A stretch of DNA of 64,000 nt from Taxillus chinensis. Its lineage: Eukaryota; Streptophyta; Magnoliopsida; Santalales; Loranthaceae. The notes beneath the pieces were generated by a model. The model ran no database searches. It worked only from the letters and a program-made list of their open reading frames with translations, and was not told the origin of the DNA. The DNA is taken from NCBI GenBank assembly GCA_023512835.1, contig CM042090.1:54113365-54177364 (forward strand), written 5' to 3'. Positions within the stretch are counted from its first letter, which is position 1. Every line of letters begins with the position of its first letter. This document shows, piece after piece, positions 10,023-21,007 of the stretch. The position numbers and the translations under genes were made by a program.

Positions 10023-11469
10023 CCTCGGCTATTCTAAATTTACCAAGCTTTCTGTAGTGGCAAAACTTTATAGGTTGAAGACAAGTAATGGACATTCCGA
10101 TAAGAGTTTTACTGATTTGTTGCAACTGATAGCAACAATGTTACCAGATAATAATGAGTTGCCTACATCGGTTTATGAGGCAAAAAAGACATTGAAATCA
10201 TTGGGATTGAATTATGACTGCATTCTTTATCGAAAGGAGTTTGTTGATGCCTTCGAATGTCCCCAATGTCATACGTCTCGATGGAAGGATGGTAAAAGGG
10301 ACGGAGTACCTTCAAAAGTATTATGGTATTTTCCGCCCATACCAAGGTTTAGAAGGATGTTTTAGACTGCAGAAATACCAAGAAACTTGATATGGCATTC
10401 GAAAGACTGAAAAGTAGATGGACAGCTGCGACACCTAGCAGACTCAGCATCCTGGAAATTTGTAGACCTCAAGTGGCCACAGTTTGGCATGGATCCATGA
10501 AATTTGCGCTTGGCTCTTTCCGCTGATGAAATTAACCCCCACAGTTCATATAACACTCCTTACAGTTGTTGGCCTGTCATACTAATCACATATAACCTTC
10601 CACCTTGGTTATGCATGAAACGAAAATTTATGATGTTGACTCTATTAATTTCAAGTCCAAAGCAACCCGGAATTGATATAGATGTTTACTTGACTCCATT
10701 ACTTGGTGATTTGAAATTGTTATGGGATGTTGGTGTTGAAGTCTATGATGCATATGCAAAACAAATTTTCACTCTAAAAGCTGTATTGTTGTGGACAATT
10801 AATGACTTTCCAGCTTATGGAAATTTGAGTGGTTGTTGTGTTAAAGGCTATAAAGCTTGTCCAATATGCGGGGAAGATACTTATTCCATTAGATTGAAAT
10901 GTGGTCGTAAGATTGCATATGTTGGGCACCAAAGGTTTCTCCTTACTGAACATGAGTATCGCAAACGAAAATGGGGTTTTTGTGGTAAGCATAATGTTAG
11001 GAAAAAGCCTGTTATCTTAAATGGGATTCAAACACTGCGGAAGGTTGAAGAGATAAAATATGTATGGGGGGACAAGAAAAAGAGAAAGAAAGATAAGGAC
11101 AATGAAGTAACCAAATGTTGGAACAAGAAGTCTACATTCTTTGAACTTGAATATTGGAAACATCTTTACGTTCGCAATAACTTGGATGTTATGCATATTG
11201 AGAAGAATGTTTGTGATAGTATAGTTGGTACGTTACTCAACATTCCAAACAAGACCAAGGATGGAGAAAATGCTCGATGGTATTGGGTTAAGCTACTGAA
11301 GAAAGAAGAACTTAAACCGGAGAAGAGGGATGAACGCATATACTTACCTCCAACTAGCTATACACTATCCAGGGAGGAAAAGAAGATGATATGCAAAACA
11401 TTGTTGGAACTTAAGGTACCAGACGGATTCTCTTCAAACATAAGTAATCTTGTATCAATGCAGGATTAA
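10023..11469 (+). pseudogene. CACTA TNP2-like transposase catalytic region
   Basis: This is the DDE-type transposase core that would cut CACTA ends (Pfam Transposase_21, PF02992 type). Seen in one frame: GYSKFTKLSVVAKLYRLK, ECPQCHTSRW, WYFPPIPRFRRMF, LALSADEINPHSS, SCWPVILITYNLPPWLCMKR, DVYLTPLLGDLKLLW, LLWTINDFPAYGNLSG, KGYKACPICGEDT and a NNLDVMHIEKNVCDS block. Stops at 10363 (TAG), about 10408 (TGA) and 10498 (TGA) lie where CAG or CGA is expected in the family. A further TAA at 11467 joins the next segment in the same frame. No frameshift is needed, so decay here is by point mutation. Confidence 0.88.
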
Positions 11470-12072
11470 AAACTTCAAGGGATGAAATCACATGACTGTC
11501 ATGTTTTAATGCAACAGTTGTTGCCTGTGGCTATTCAAAATGTTTTGCCAAAGAATGTGAGGCATGCAATTGCAAGATTTTGTTTGTTCTTTAAGAATAT
11601 TTGTAGCAAAGTTGTAGATGTCTCTCTATTGCCTGTAATTCAGAAGCAACTTGTCTTAACACTGTGTGTGTTGGAAAAAATTTTCCCCCCATCTTTTTTC
11701 GATGTCATGATTCACTTGACTGTACATTTGGTTCGAAAGGTGCAATTTTGTGGACCTGTGCAATTTCGATGGATGTATCCATTTGAGAGGTATATGAAAG
11801 TGTTGAAAGGGTATGTTCACAATCTAACCCATCTAGAGGGTTGTATTGTAGAATGTTATATTGCTGAAGAAGCTGTTGAATTTTGCACTGAATACTTCTC
11901 TGATTTAGATGCAATCGGTGTTACAAGAAATGGAAACTTCATAGATGGTGAATTTTACATGGGACGAGCAATAACAAGTGGGAAGGTTGTCAAAGTTAAT
12001 AAAATTGAATGGGAACAGGCACATCGATATGTATTACAGAATACGGATGCCATGCAACCTTATATTATATGA
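11470..12072 (+). pseudogene. CACTA transposase gene, DUF4218 domain
   Basis: MKSHDCHVLMQQLLPVAIQN, then ARFCLFFKNICSK, LEKIFPPSFFDVMIHLTVHL, RWMYPFERYMKVLKGYV and EGCIVECYIAEEAVEF are the hallmark blocks of DUF4218 (PF13960 type), which always follows the TNP2 core in plant CACTA transposases. It is in frame with the core and separated from it only by the 11467 TAA. The molecular role of this domain is not known. An intron appears to follow at about 12073-12160. Confidence 0.88.
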
Positions 12073-12431
12073 GTTATATGTACTTAAGTTTTTTCACATT
12101 TGTTTATAAATTTGATGCCAAAGTTTGACCATGTGTTATTAAAGTTCAATATCTAAACTTGATAGGGAGCACATTGAGGATTTGAAAAAGCTTCATCCTC
12201 AGAAAGCGAAGTTGCCTAAATGGATTCAAGAAAAGCACCACCGCACATTCATTGGTTGGATTCATAAGAAGGTACATTTGTAGCAAGGTTTTCTTGCCTT
12301 GTGTTTTAAACTTCATTATTTTGCTTGTTTTAACCATAAATGTGTTGTAGATCGATGACCTCTTAAGCCATGGTCATAAACTAGACCGGAATTTGGAGTG
12401 GATAGCATATGGCCCATCTGATGAAGTGTTA
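12073..12431 (+). pseudogene. CACTA transposase gene, short linker exons
   Basis: Two coding pieces: REHIEDLKKLHPQKAKLPKW through TFIGWIHKK at about 12163-12273, and after an intron IDDLLSHGHKLDRNLEWIAY through PSDEVL at about 12351-12431. The second is cut by the solo LTR at 12432; the next codon resumes at 14150. They form the spacer that joins DUF4218 to DUF4216 in this family. Confidence 0.65.
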
Positions 12432-14144
12432 TGTCACGCCCCGGATTTCCAACCCGAGGAAACCGGTACGTGACTCCCCTTTTACCCACACGGAGGGCAA
12501 AGGGGTTAGGTTACAAACCAAGAACTGAATATTTTAAACTTTCACAACACATTCAAGAAAAGTAAAGTCCATCAACCAAATCAGTCTTTATTACAAAGTC
12601 CTCTTTTCGATCCATCCCCATTGGGGTTACATCAGTTCCCATAAAAAATAACATAAACAAGAAAGTAGATAAGGTCTTCCACCTTGGGGTCCCACCTAAC
12701 GCCTGTAGGTTCCTGTAAAGAAAACAACATGGTAGGAGGGGTGAGCAACCACAGCTCAGTAGGGATCATGTCTCCCCAACCCATCCCATGCACCTATTAT
12801 CTACATGACTTGTGTACAAGTGCTGTGTCGTGATACAATTATTCCACCAGATATAGTTACAGGCTATAACAGCAAACACAATCATACATGGGCTGGTACA
12901 TAAACACTCCCGGGCTTCCACGACCACCGGGTTTCAAGAACATCCTGGGCTTCCACACCCACCGGATTCCACAAAACAGTCCCAGGGCTTCCACGGCCAC
13001 CGGGTTCCACAAAACGGTCCCGGCTTCCACAGCCACCGGGTGTACAAGCAAACACGCAGACACATGGCCATACAGGCATAACATCACACTTAATATACTT
13101 AGTCACACGGGAATAACGTCGAACACTTAGCATGCATATATTCAAAGGCTCACAAACCCGACCACACAGCAGTATTCCAAACACATAATATGCATAGCCT
13201 CACGGGCATTATTTCAAACACGTTCCGAGCATACACACAGGCATATTCATACGGGCATATCCACACCGACATTTTATCAAACACTTAACATGCACTAACC
13301 ACCCAACCTCGTAAATCACACCAAAACGCCATCGAAGGCCAACATTCATATAGGAGGTCACACCTATATGAATTTACATATAAATAATATAACAGATATA
13401 ACTCATATTCTGCCCTAGGACCCTAGGCCAGAGGAGGACTTAGGAAGAACAAAATCCCTACCTTAAAACAGATCTTCCCTGCTCCCGCACTAAACGCCGT
13501 CCTTCCCACGCAAGATGCTCCGGCCCGGCAGCAACCAGCAACTCCCCTTCCTTCTCTCTCTCTAGCTCTTTCTCTCTCTACGACGGCTGTAGCAACTGAA
13601 GAGAACCCTAAACCTAAAACAGAGGGCTTCTCCTCCTTATATAGCCAACACAACATCAAAACGACGTAGTTTTGATTAAGTGAATCCCAGCATCAAAACG
13701 ACGTAGTTTTGATCACACAAGTTAGCACCTTTTCGCACCCCTATAGGCCAAAATATTCAGAATTTCAACATGGTCCTTTGGAGAAAGTTCCTTAGAATGT
13801 CAAAACCAAGGGAACCATGCAAAAATAAGCCTGCACGCCAATTTGCACGTGAATTCCCCAATTCACGTGCACCTCCATATGGACTCCAAATGCTCTCAAA
13901 CTTCACCCTTAGCCTCCTTGCATCATTTAGAAGTCAACCACACTTGCACGTGAATTGGACCCATATCACGTGCACCTCACATACATGTCCATTTGGCCTG
14001 AAACTTCTGTGGTAGATAGAGGACACCATTCTAAGCATCTTTCCTTTTGCACGTGAATTCATTGGAGTCCATTTACTAGGTCAAAATCTAGAAAAACTCT
14101 ACTCAGGAGGCAAAACTGACTAACTCAAGGTACGGGTCCTTACT
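12432..14144 (-). mobile_element. Solo LTR of the element 1 family (1713 bp), reverse orientation
   Basis: It is the reverse complement of 5578-7367, starting TGTCACGCCCCGG and ending GGTACGGGTCCTTACT (T for the expected terminal A). Flanking 5-bp duplications are perfect: TGTTA at 12427-12431 and 14145-14149. Removing it and one TGTTA restores the transposase reading SDEVLKVPGYIIKG. It has the same U3 signals (near-palindromes at 13655-13676 and 13692-13713, TATA at 13636-13645) but only four 37-bp units (12905-13045) against six in element 1. Confidence 0.95.
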
Positions 14145-14716
14145 TGTTAAAAGTTCCCGGTTATATCATTAAAGGCTATCGTTATCATACTAAAGAACGT
14201 GATGGGATGCGAGTCAACCAGAATAGTGGTGTTAGCTTAGTTGCCATTGCAATGCATCTTGCAAGTGCTTGGGATAAGAATCCAGTGGTTGCAGAGACTA
14301 CCTACTATAGTGTTATTAAAGAAATATGGCTACTCAATTATCACATGTTCAAAATTCCTGTCTTTAAGTGTGATTAGGTTGACAGTAATAATGGGATTAA
14401 AGTAGATGATCTTGGTTTTACATTAGTTCAACTTGGTAGAATTGGTCATAAAAATGAGTCTTTTATTTTGGCTTCCCAAGCTAAGCAGGTTTTTTATGTA
14501 CAAGATCAGTTAGATTTGACTTGGTCAGTAGTTCTTGGAGCACCACAAAGAGATTACCTTAACGAAGAACTAGAAAAAGAGGATGTTAGTGATGTTTGTG
14601 TGGATCGTATTGATGTAATCCAAGTACTGTCAAATGATGAATATATTGAAAGAATTGACTAAAATGGGTCGATGTTGTTAAGAGATGGAGTTGAAGGGGA
14701 ATGGGTGGATGCTTAA
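14145..14716 (+). pseudogene. CACTA transposase gene, DUF4216 domain
   Basis: KVPGYIIKGYRYHTKERDGM, RVNQNSGVSLVAIAMH, YYSVIKEIWLLNYHMFKIPV, DDLGFTLVQLGRIGHKNESF and ASQAKQVFYVQDQLDLTWSV are the ordered blocks of DUF4216 (PF13952 type), the C-terminal domain of plant CACTA transposases. A TAG at 14376-14378 stands where the family has Trp (FKCDW), and a TAA near 14660 follows ERID. The gene probably ended at the TAA of 14714-14716 (GEWVDA). Confidence 0.86.
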
Positions 14717-14881
14717 AAGGCTCTTGATATGAAAATCAAACTTTGTGTTACTATATATTATTGTTAATATCAATAAAAGGTAGGAATTGTGTATCATTAA
14801 ATTTTTATTAATATTTATTATTTATTTATCTGCAATTAACATGGAAGCATCATTTTTACGTCTATATTTTTTGTGGGTGAC

Positions 14882-16310
14882 ATGGATCAAATTGATGGCC
14901 AAGAAAGTAGTGAAAATAATGACAATCCTTCGAAGAAACAACAAAAAAAGAGAAAGAGGGGAAAGGCAAGCCTCACAATTGGTACAGGAAAAGGAAAGAA
15001 AGCAAAACATGAACTCAATTTTAACATCAAAGGACAACCAATAGGGCCATCGCGAGTATTGACATCTACTGATGTTGGAAAGATATGTCGTACTCATGTC
15101 CTAACTAGCTGCAAAACTTGGAAACAAGTGCCACAAAGCGTGAAGGATAAAATTGTAGACGTGATAGAGGTTATTTGATTTTATATAATGTTTTACAATA
15201 TTATATTTTGTCATACTTATGTACATGTTTATCAAAATATGACAACTTGTTTCATTTACATTTGATGTGCAGGAGAATTATTGTTGTGATAAATTTAAAG
15301 GATGGCAAAAGAAGCTCCTTAGAAAAGTTGGTCTTCGATTCCGTGATTTCAAGCATAAGTTGTATACTCAATACATACTGCCCTATGTTAAATGTCCACA
15401 AAACATACGGAAAGAAGCACCTGAGGTTTGGTCTACCATCACCCAGGATCAGTGGACTGATTTCATCAAAGAAAGAACAAGTAAATCCTGGAATGTGAGA
15501 TGTTATTCCCCTAATTAATTAATCCGTGTGTTGTCTTTTCAAATAGTTATTAATATTGTAATGTAAAATGTTTTTTCAACAAGTGCGTAGACTGGCGCAA
15601 GGTAGTCGTGCCAAAAATATTTACAATCATAGAATTGCTAGAAAAGGATATGCTGGTTTGGAGGAAGAAATAGTAAGTAAAAGAAATATAATAAGAGTTT
15701 TACTTCGGTTGATTACTTCTATGTATACTCATCAGATTTGTTCATTGTATTGTCTACCAGCAACAAGAGCGAAATACGACTGAATCCATTGAGAGGCATA
15801 CATTGTGGAAGAGGGGCAGACAAGATAAAAGTGGATCATATAATAATGACAAAGTTAGGGAGCAAGTCGAGAAAATTGTGAGTGAAGTTTATATTTATGT
15901 TAAATTTTATGACATTTTCACATACTATGCATGTGTTATATGAATAAATAGTTATTTCTTATACATGTATGTACATATGATAATCCGATTAAATGAGTTA
16001 TTAAATGAGAAATGAGTTTTTTTTAGGACAAAGTAGCTGTTAAAGTTGAAAGTGGCACTTTGACTGTTGAAGGGAGTAATGATGTCTTGACTCAGGCGTT
16101 AGGAACAGAAGAGCGTTGGGGCTGAGTGCGGGGTGTTGGTGCCTTGGTCAGTCCAACCCAATACTTTGACTCTTTCCCTTACCGAAATTGTCATTCATGT
16201 GAATCTGCACATACGAAGATAGATGAATTAACAAAGTATGTGAAGACAATAGATGAACTAACAAGTATGTGTAGACGATGGCTGCTGTCATTAGCCATCA
16301 TGGGCTAGAA
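14882..16310 (+). pseudogene. CACTA second gene, Transposase_24-like part, several exons
   Basis: The ATG at 14882 (MDQIDGQESSENND) opens a lysine-rich basic stretch (KKQQKKRKRGK, probably nuclear), then SRVLTSTDVGKICRTHVLTS. Next exons: ENYCCDKFKGWQKKLLRKVG to WTDFIKERTSKSW (about 15271-15495), VRRLAQGSRAKNIYNHRIAR (about 15582-15680), QQERNTTESIERHTLWKRGR (about 15761-15880) and DVLTQALGTEERWG then VRGVGALVSPTQYF (about 16027-16170). The order and spacing match Transposase_24 (PF03004 type) accessory proteins of CACTA elements, which probably bind the transposon ends. A TGA at 16123-16125 replaces what is probably CGA. Confidence 0.75.
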
Positions 16311-16456
16311 GTCCCAGAATTATCCCCATCATTCTCCCCTTGTGAGAGGAAGGGTTCCAATAGTACGAAGGGTAGCATTGTTAACTTAGTGATGGGGACA
16401 CAGGTATATTTGTACGTTTGTATATATTTTCTTCAAATTTTGATATTTCATGCAAA

Positions 16457-16874
16457 TATGGTGTTGTGTATTGTTGGATGACAATATGGAGTTATGGTTG
16501 AACTTAATTGATAGTTTCTTAATATTTTGTGTATTATAGGAAGAGACAAGTGGTCCACACGATCCGGGGGCTGGGGAAAAGGCAATCCATTCCTCACCAT
16601 TGTCTACAATGAATAAGGTCTTGTCTTGTTTATTACTAGGGGAAGTAGTTTTACAATATGTTAAATATGGTGTTGTGTATTGTTGGATGACAATATAGAG
16701 TTATGGTTGCACTCAATCGATAGTTTCTTAATATTTTGTGTATTATAGGATGAGACAAGTGGCCCACATGATCCGGGAGCTGGAAAAAAGGCAATCCATT
16801 CCTCACCATTGTCTACAATGAATAAGGTGTTGTCTTGTTTATTACTAGGGTGAAGTAGTTTTACAATATGTTAA
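16457..16874 (+). repeat. 209-bp direct tandem duplication with an exon in each copy
   Basis: Unit 1 is 16457-16665 and unit 2 is 16666-16874. Each contains an intron end, a small exon (TSGPHDPGAG and AIHSSPLSTMNK) and a donor-like AATAAGGT. The copies differ at scattered bases, so the duplication is not very recent, or one copy was free to drift. Confidence 0.85.
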
Positions 16875-16920
16875 ATTAGTTTTCATTGTGGACACGTTAT
16901 TAAATAATTTATATTTTTAA

Positions 16921-17365
16921 TGCAGATTAATGAAGAAAATGATGTTCGCGATGATGTTTATGATGCATGGCCACCAGATGACATGGTAAACATATAATTT
17001 CATATTTTCTTATATTGTCAAACAAAAGTGATTTACTAATGAATATGTTGAAAAATTTATTGAATTGATAGCCAAATGCTCGACCTTGTCAATTAGCAAA
17101 CCCTACAATTGAGAGATAGCATGGGGATACGTTTATGAGCTGGGAGATGCCAACATCCTTCATGGCATAACACAGGGTGAGGGAAATGTCCGTGTATCAG
17201 TCCTTGGTCTTATAAATGATGAGTATGGAGAGGAGCCTCTTCCTGTGTCAAATGTAGACGCCGACAATATTTCTGAAGCAGTTGGAGGATTTGTTTCATG
17301 GCCGAGAAAGCTAGTTATTTTGAAGGATCGTGTTGTGTTAAAGGACCCCAAGGTTAGTTATCTCA
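16921..17365 (+). pseudogene. CACTA second gene, domain preceding the protease
   Basis: After a short exon (INEENDVRDDVYDAWPPDDM) the exon at about 17070-17353 reads LGDANILHGITQGEGNVRVS, then ISEAVGGFVSWPRKLVI. The pattern (CQLA.., then an IHG-GEGNVRV block, then AVGxFVxWPRxLV) is the conserved domain just upstream of Ulp1 in plant CACTA proteins. The beginning of the exon reads out of frame or through a stop (GAGAGATAGCATGG). Its role is unknown. Confidence 0.65.
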
Positions 17366-17441
17366 ATTAACCTAATGTAATGTAAGCATACACTTTCATT
17401 ACAATGATTAGTAATAAGGCCATTTTTTGTTGAATGAATAG

Positions 17442-17962
17442 GTGAAGGCACCCTCAGAGGATGATAATCTAAAAAAATTGATTTCGGACTTCACCCTACT
17501 TGTTAACAAAGCTACAAGAGATGACTCTGAAGCTCCAGTTGTTATCGCGGTTGATGGAAACACTTTTCAAAGCAATGATCCTCTTTCAAAAACAGTGGAT
17601 GAGATTCCACTTTTCAAAAATGAGTTCCTGCATTTAATTAATTTAGAGGAAATTGGGTGTAGTCTAATGAAAGTATATATGTGGTAAGTGTAAGAATTTG
17701 TTAGTTGCATTAGTATAATACTCTTACGGGTAGTTAAACTATAATATGTTAGTAATACTTCATTTTATATTTATATGTTTATGCCAGTGTCCTATTCAAT
17801 CGGATGAAAGATTTAAGAGTGGAAAGCTCAATTAGATTTGCAGAACTAGTAGGAACACTTGGAAATCCTACGATGAGTAATTCTGATATTTTGTATTACA
17901 ATATGGATACATCGGCGAGTGCAAAAGGGGAGTGCATTTTTTTGTACCCATATAACATAGGG
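17442..17962 (+). pseudogene. CACTA second gene, N-terminal part of the Ulp1-like protease
   Basis: Exon 17442-17684 carries VKAPSEDDNLKKLISDFTLL to DEIPLFKNEFLHLINLEEIG. After an intron, exon 17788-17962 carries VLFNRMKDLRVESSIRFAEL to ILYYNMDTSASAKGE. Such segments lead into the catalytic half of CACTA-borne C48 proteases. The following intron holds the Athila insertion (17994-31650), and the catalytic exons resume at 31711. Confidence 0.68.
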
Positions 17963-17993
17963 TAAGATTTGCATTTGTGTGCTTGATGTTATG

Positions 17994-19500
17994 TGACAGA
18001 TAAATTTTTAGCCTCTCTAAAAGAGCTAGCTAATGTCGTTAAATCTCTCTTCAAGATAATAAATTCCCTAAGTTTGCACTAAAAGAATAGCAGCAAGCAA
18101 AGAGTCGAACCCACAGGGATTAGCCTAGTTCTCTAGTTCTCAAATCAAAACACCCAATTACTCTTGTTCAATAAAATGTCTTGGCAAAAACTAATTCTTT
18201 TTATAACTAAAGATCTAATTTTTATGTGGTTTTCTGAATAAACAAAGAAAACAAACTGATTTTAGGATTAAGATTCAAGGACTAAAAGCATCTAGAGTCA
18301 CAATTTCACCTCCCTATGTTATCTCTGCTGGTTCATGGTATTAGGGTTGTCTGATTGAAAACATGCTAAACATAAGCCAAGGACAACAAATGGTCATTAA
18401 GGTCCTTTTACGAGTTGTATGCCAGAATGGTCATCTAAACACACAAACATGCAAAGCCAATAAATCATACTTGCAAAAGGATAATGATCACACCAATTAA
18501 AAATAAGTTATGAATCTCAATCCGCCCCAGACTAGGGCTAAGAATACCAAGGTGTACATCCAAAGATAGAATTAAGAATAGATTCATAAAACATGCAAAA
18601 CTCAATCATCCAAACCCAATATTCATAAACACAGCAAAGCAACAAGGGGGCTACATTGCTCCCCTAGATTATAAGAACTACTCACGCATGATTACAAGCA
18701 AAACCATAGCAGTAAAGCTAAACATCTTCTTCTAATCCACGCACGCAACAAGGCTTCAAATCCAGGCTCCAAAATCCGCGACGGCTGCTGCGACGGCTGC
18801 TCTCCTAGGTCAAGGAGCAACCTCCAAGTCGTGGAGCCTCTCTCTCTCTAAAAACGTGTGGGGGGGTCAAAGATGCATAGCAGAGGGCGTGGAGCTCTTA
18901 TTTATAGAGTTTGGATGGGCCTTGAGGTGTGTACCCTAGCCCATTTATCAAAACGGCGTAGTTTTGATAAGTAACACTCGAAACATTAAAATCTTTATCT
19001 TCCATCCACAATTTGGACATGGGCCTTCAGAAACAATTGATCAGCATGAAAAAATGATAGGATCGGTCCAAAAATATCTCTGCACGTCAATTTGCACGTG
19101 ATATGGTGTATTCACGTGCAACTCCAAATCAGCTCAAACTTCTCCCCAAGCTTCCTTACATCTTATAGAAGCCTGAGAGGCAAAAATAGGCTTGCACGTG
19201 AAATGGGTGAATTCACGTGCAGCTCCAAATCAGCTCCAAATGCTCTGAAATTTCTGTGGTAGGTAGAGGACATCATTCTAAGCAACTTTTGTTCTTGCAC
19301 GCCAATTGTTTGAGGCCATCTACTATGTCAAAAGTGAGCTCCAAAATCTGCCAAAACAACTTAAAAGCGCATGTATTTGCAAATAGCATCTTCCTAGGGG
19401 TTAGAGCAAATATATATGATATATGAAGCAATAAGGCTCTAATCATGCTCTTAAACATCCTAAATAAACAGTAGAATAACAGCATAAAATGCACGTTATC
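17994..19500 (-). repeat. Element 2 3' LTR (1507 bp)
   Basis: Matches 30142-31650 with only scattered differences by eye. Signals on the minus strand: four CACGTG cores (19095, 19113, 19195, 19214), a near-palindrome at 18947-18968 and a TATAAATA box at about 18898-18907. Confidence 0.95.
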
Positions 19501-21007
19501 AAATACACCACACTTGAACCATTGCTTGTCCTCAAGCAAAAACATACAAGCATGCAAAAATAAAATAAACACGCAGTCAAACGGAAGAAAAATAAAATAA
19601 CAATCAAGGAGAATCATGGTTTCCTAAGCATGCAACTCTATCATGATGAAATGGGAATTTAAGCATCAAAATGAGTCATAGCTTAGTTCATTCATGTCCA
19701 TATCCCTAGTCCAACAACCATGCAATATCACCACTTAAATTTCAGATATGAGCAAGCAATCCATGATAAAATAGCACCTAGTTTCCCTTTAAGTTCTTAC
19801 CAAGGATAAGCAGCCTCACTCAAATATAATAATTCTCAAGCCCAATACCTATCAATGAACAATGGATGGAAAACTCTATCTCTACACTCGCCATCAGCTA
19901 TTGATTAAGTACTTGCCAAGCAATCATGAGAGTTCCCTACTGTGCTCATCAAAGAAAACACATTCTCTATTCTACTTTATTTGAACTCACACGCTAGACT
20001 AAACTCAATAAACTCACACTCTATTCTAATAACTGATAAAACAAAACCATGAGCTAAAGAATTGAGCTCAACACTCTCAAAACAAAACATAATTCAGCCA
20101 ATGTGGCTTCATAAATAAATAATCACACATAAACATCAAGCCATTATGGCTTTTATTTTGAATCTTTCTTTCTTTCTTTCTTTTTTTGTTTTTTTTTTTG
20201 TTTTTTTAAGTAATAACCTTACAAGGTTGCATTTTATGCTCTCCCTTGATGGATTATTCACTCTTTTTTTACTCACATAACACATAAATAAGACTGAATT
20301 TTTCTAATGCATACCCCTTGCCAAAATGTGATGGGCTTTTTCCACAATGTGCATCACAGCCTTTTCCAATAATATCACACAATAAAGAAAAGAATGCAAA
20401 GACAGTCACAGCGACTTAGAGGTCTTGCATCCTAACTCCACACCAAACACTGAGCACTAATAAGTAATCACATGCTTACGTGACTCCTACCATTAAATAA
20501 CCAATGTTGAATGCAAGAAGAGGAGAATTATTACCCATACCCTAAATGGCACTCAAAGGCTAAAAGAAGCTGTTCTCATTTTTCATTTCTTTTTCACTCA
20601 ACTTTAAGGGTTACCTAGGTCTATCATAGCATTTCATGCTCAGCTAATATTCAAAACTCAGCTCCAAAAACATGGTGATATCATTCAAAAGATAAAGACA
20701 TGATTAAACCAATTCAGAGCACATTTTAACTACTTTAACACCCTTATCACAACATGATACTAACGTGGCATAAAAATTAAATTTTAAGCCAAAATTGCAT
20801 ACTTAATATCCATGTCTCCACATGCAAATCATTCAAGCAAACAACTCAAACAATCATGCAACTAAAAACAGTTTTTTTTTTAAATAATTATAAATAAAAC
20901 ATGCAATCACAACATAAAAGACAAGCAAGTGGCTCAAGTCACTCCCCATACACTACACTTAAAATATGCTATGTCCTCATGGCATAAAATAGGGAGTAGG
21001 AAAATAC
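19501..21007 (-). other. Element 2 3' noncoding region between ORF3 and 3' LTR
   Basis: About 1.5 kb with no coding match on either strand. It holds a T-rich low-complexity tract at 20167-20208 and an AAGTGTGGTGTATT polypurine-like run (minus strand) abutting the LTR at 19501. Long 3' noncoding regions are usual in Athila. Confidence 0.7.

Noticed and set aside
18001..18100. Single long Athila family insertion counted as three LTRs (17994, 29767, 30142)
   Set aside because: The 29767-30094 copy is only the LTR end inside the leader, not a full LTR; the element has two LTRs and one TTATG duplication pair.
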